Position numbers and translations under genes: made by a program
Notes under the pieces: generated by a model
What the model saw: the letters and a program-made list of their open reading frames with translations, nothing else
The model's database searches: none
What the model was told of the DNA's origin: nothing
From: Fibrobacteria bacterium
Lineage (GTDB): Bacteria; Fibrobacterota; Fibrobacteria; UBA11236; JADFYW01
NCBI GenBank assembly: GCA_015232855.1
Contig: JADFYW010000002.1
Coordinates: 69,490 to 113,901 of the forward strand
Length of the DNA stretch: 44,412 bases
Direction of reading: 5' to 3'
Shown here: piece by piece, positions 44,051 to 44,412 of the stretch
Layout: each line of letters begins with the position of its first letter
How positions within the stretch are numbered: the first letter of the stretch is position 1

Positions 44051-44412
44051 CTAATTACATCCTCCCACCGCAACAAACCAGGCCTCACCCTTATCACCAT
44101 TTTTACGTTCAACGGTTATTTTTGACCATTTTTCTTTTGGCAACTTACCATCAACATCACCGGTTTCATTCGTCAATTCAATGCCCGTTTGTACGGTTCC
44201 CTGGGTAACCGGAGAACTGATTCCATCGTTATTACCCTTGTCTAATAATTTCCAGAGAAGGACACTCCCCGTAGAATCAGTTACGATTAATGAACTCACC
44301 CCATCACCTTCCCAGGAATAATCAGGGCGACGAGTCACACATCCTTTTGAGTCACCAACGGTAATCGTTATATTGCCAGATTGTTGTTGTTCACGCTCAT
44401 CATCATCTGAGG
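44051..44412 (-). CDS. Unrecognised protein, C-terminal part (5' partial)
   Basis: The minus-strand frame is open to the window edge, so the start lies outside. The visible 119 or so residues include an acidic and Gln-rich segment (SDDDEREQQQSG) and ITITVGDSKGCVTRRPDYSW, WKLLDKGNN, and an end GEAWFVAVGGCN with two Cys that could pair. It may be the end of a secreted or lipoprotein-type beta domain. A GTG at 44338 is a possible internal start, but the open frame upstream argues for a longer gene. I recognise no family. Confidence 0.55.
   Translation of the reverse strand, partial: SDDDEREQQQSGNITITVGDSKGCVTRRPDYSWEGDGVSSLIVTDSTGSVLLWKLLDKGNNDGISSPVTQGTVQTGIELTNETGDVDGKLPKEKWSKITVERKNGDKGEAWFVAVGGCN

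Noticed and set aside
1..44412. CRISPR arrays, prophage or insertion sequences
   Set aside because: No regularly spaced direct repeats, transposase, integrase or phage genes were seen; the repeats present are inverted and dispersed.

Overview
The window looks like a chromosomal segment of a Gram-negative, LPS-making bacterium. The evidence is a Kdo transferase, LapA/LapB, an MlaE permease, a TonB-dependent receptor, several lipoproteins and an HrcA/CIRCE-controlled chaperone locus. A short secreted protein with a T9SS-like C-terminal tail, the many envelope proteins and the gene mix suggest the Fibrobacterota/FCB neighbourhood. That placement is inference; the sequence alone does not settle it. 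Most genes are housekeeping. No phage, insertion sequence, plasmid gene or CRISPR array was seen.

Layout. (a) 2-1030: 3' part of an AAA+/DUF4143 ATPase. (b) 1058-12116, all on the minus strand: groES-groEL-hrcA-grpE-dnaK-dnaJ, then a sigma-54-type activator fused to dnaJ by an ATGA overlap, then a lipoprotein, a methyltransferase and a second lipoprotein. A perfect CIRCE operator lies only in front of groES. (c) 12341-25074, plus strand: an ABC exporter, a PEMT/ICMT-like membrane methyltransferase and Kdo transferase joined by start/stop overlaps; a T9SS-tail-like protein; a DUF4159 protein; a giant DUF4175-like coiled-coil membrane protein; an MlaE permease; and glnD. (d) 25096-33478, minus strand: UMF1-type MFS transporter, lapA-lapB, a TPR/SPOR protein, tRNA-Leu(CAA), two envelope proteins flanking panD, a LytR_C-type lipoprotein, rsfS and argS. 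(e) 33543-37268, plus strand: an SGNH esterase, cyclopropane fatty acid synthase, and an overlapping flavoprotein resembling DHCR24 (sterol delta-24 reductase). (f) 37456-43775, minus strand: a tightly overlapping cluster of TiaS-like protein, TonB-dependent receptor, fused EcfA-EcfA', EcfT, an ECF S component, a ModE-type regulator and a NUDIX hydrolase. (g) 44051-44412: 3' part of an unrecognised protein.

The best candidate for an undescribed system is (f). Every junction from the TiaS-like gene to the ModE-type gene overlaps, so one transcript would encode outer-membrane uptake, inner-membrane ECF uptake, a protein related to the N-terminal part of the tRNA-modifying enzyme TiaS, and a ModE-type regulator. 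I read it as a salvage or uptake system for a metal or nucleotide-like cofactor. The substrate cannot be named from sequence alone.

The intergenic regions hold several large inverted repeats. One is a three-copy family with GTCATT...AATGAC ends. The others are long imperfect palindromes of unrelated sequence. Some plus-strand genes lack a Shine-Dalgarno sequence and a few have a -10-like hexamer 7-8 nt before the ATG.
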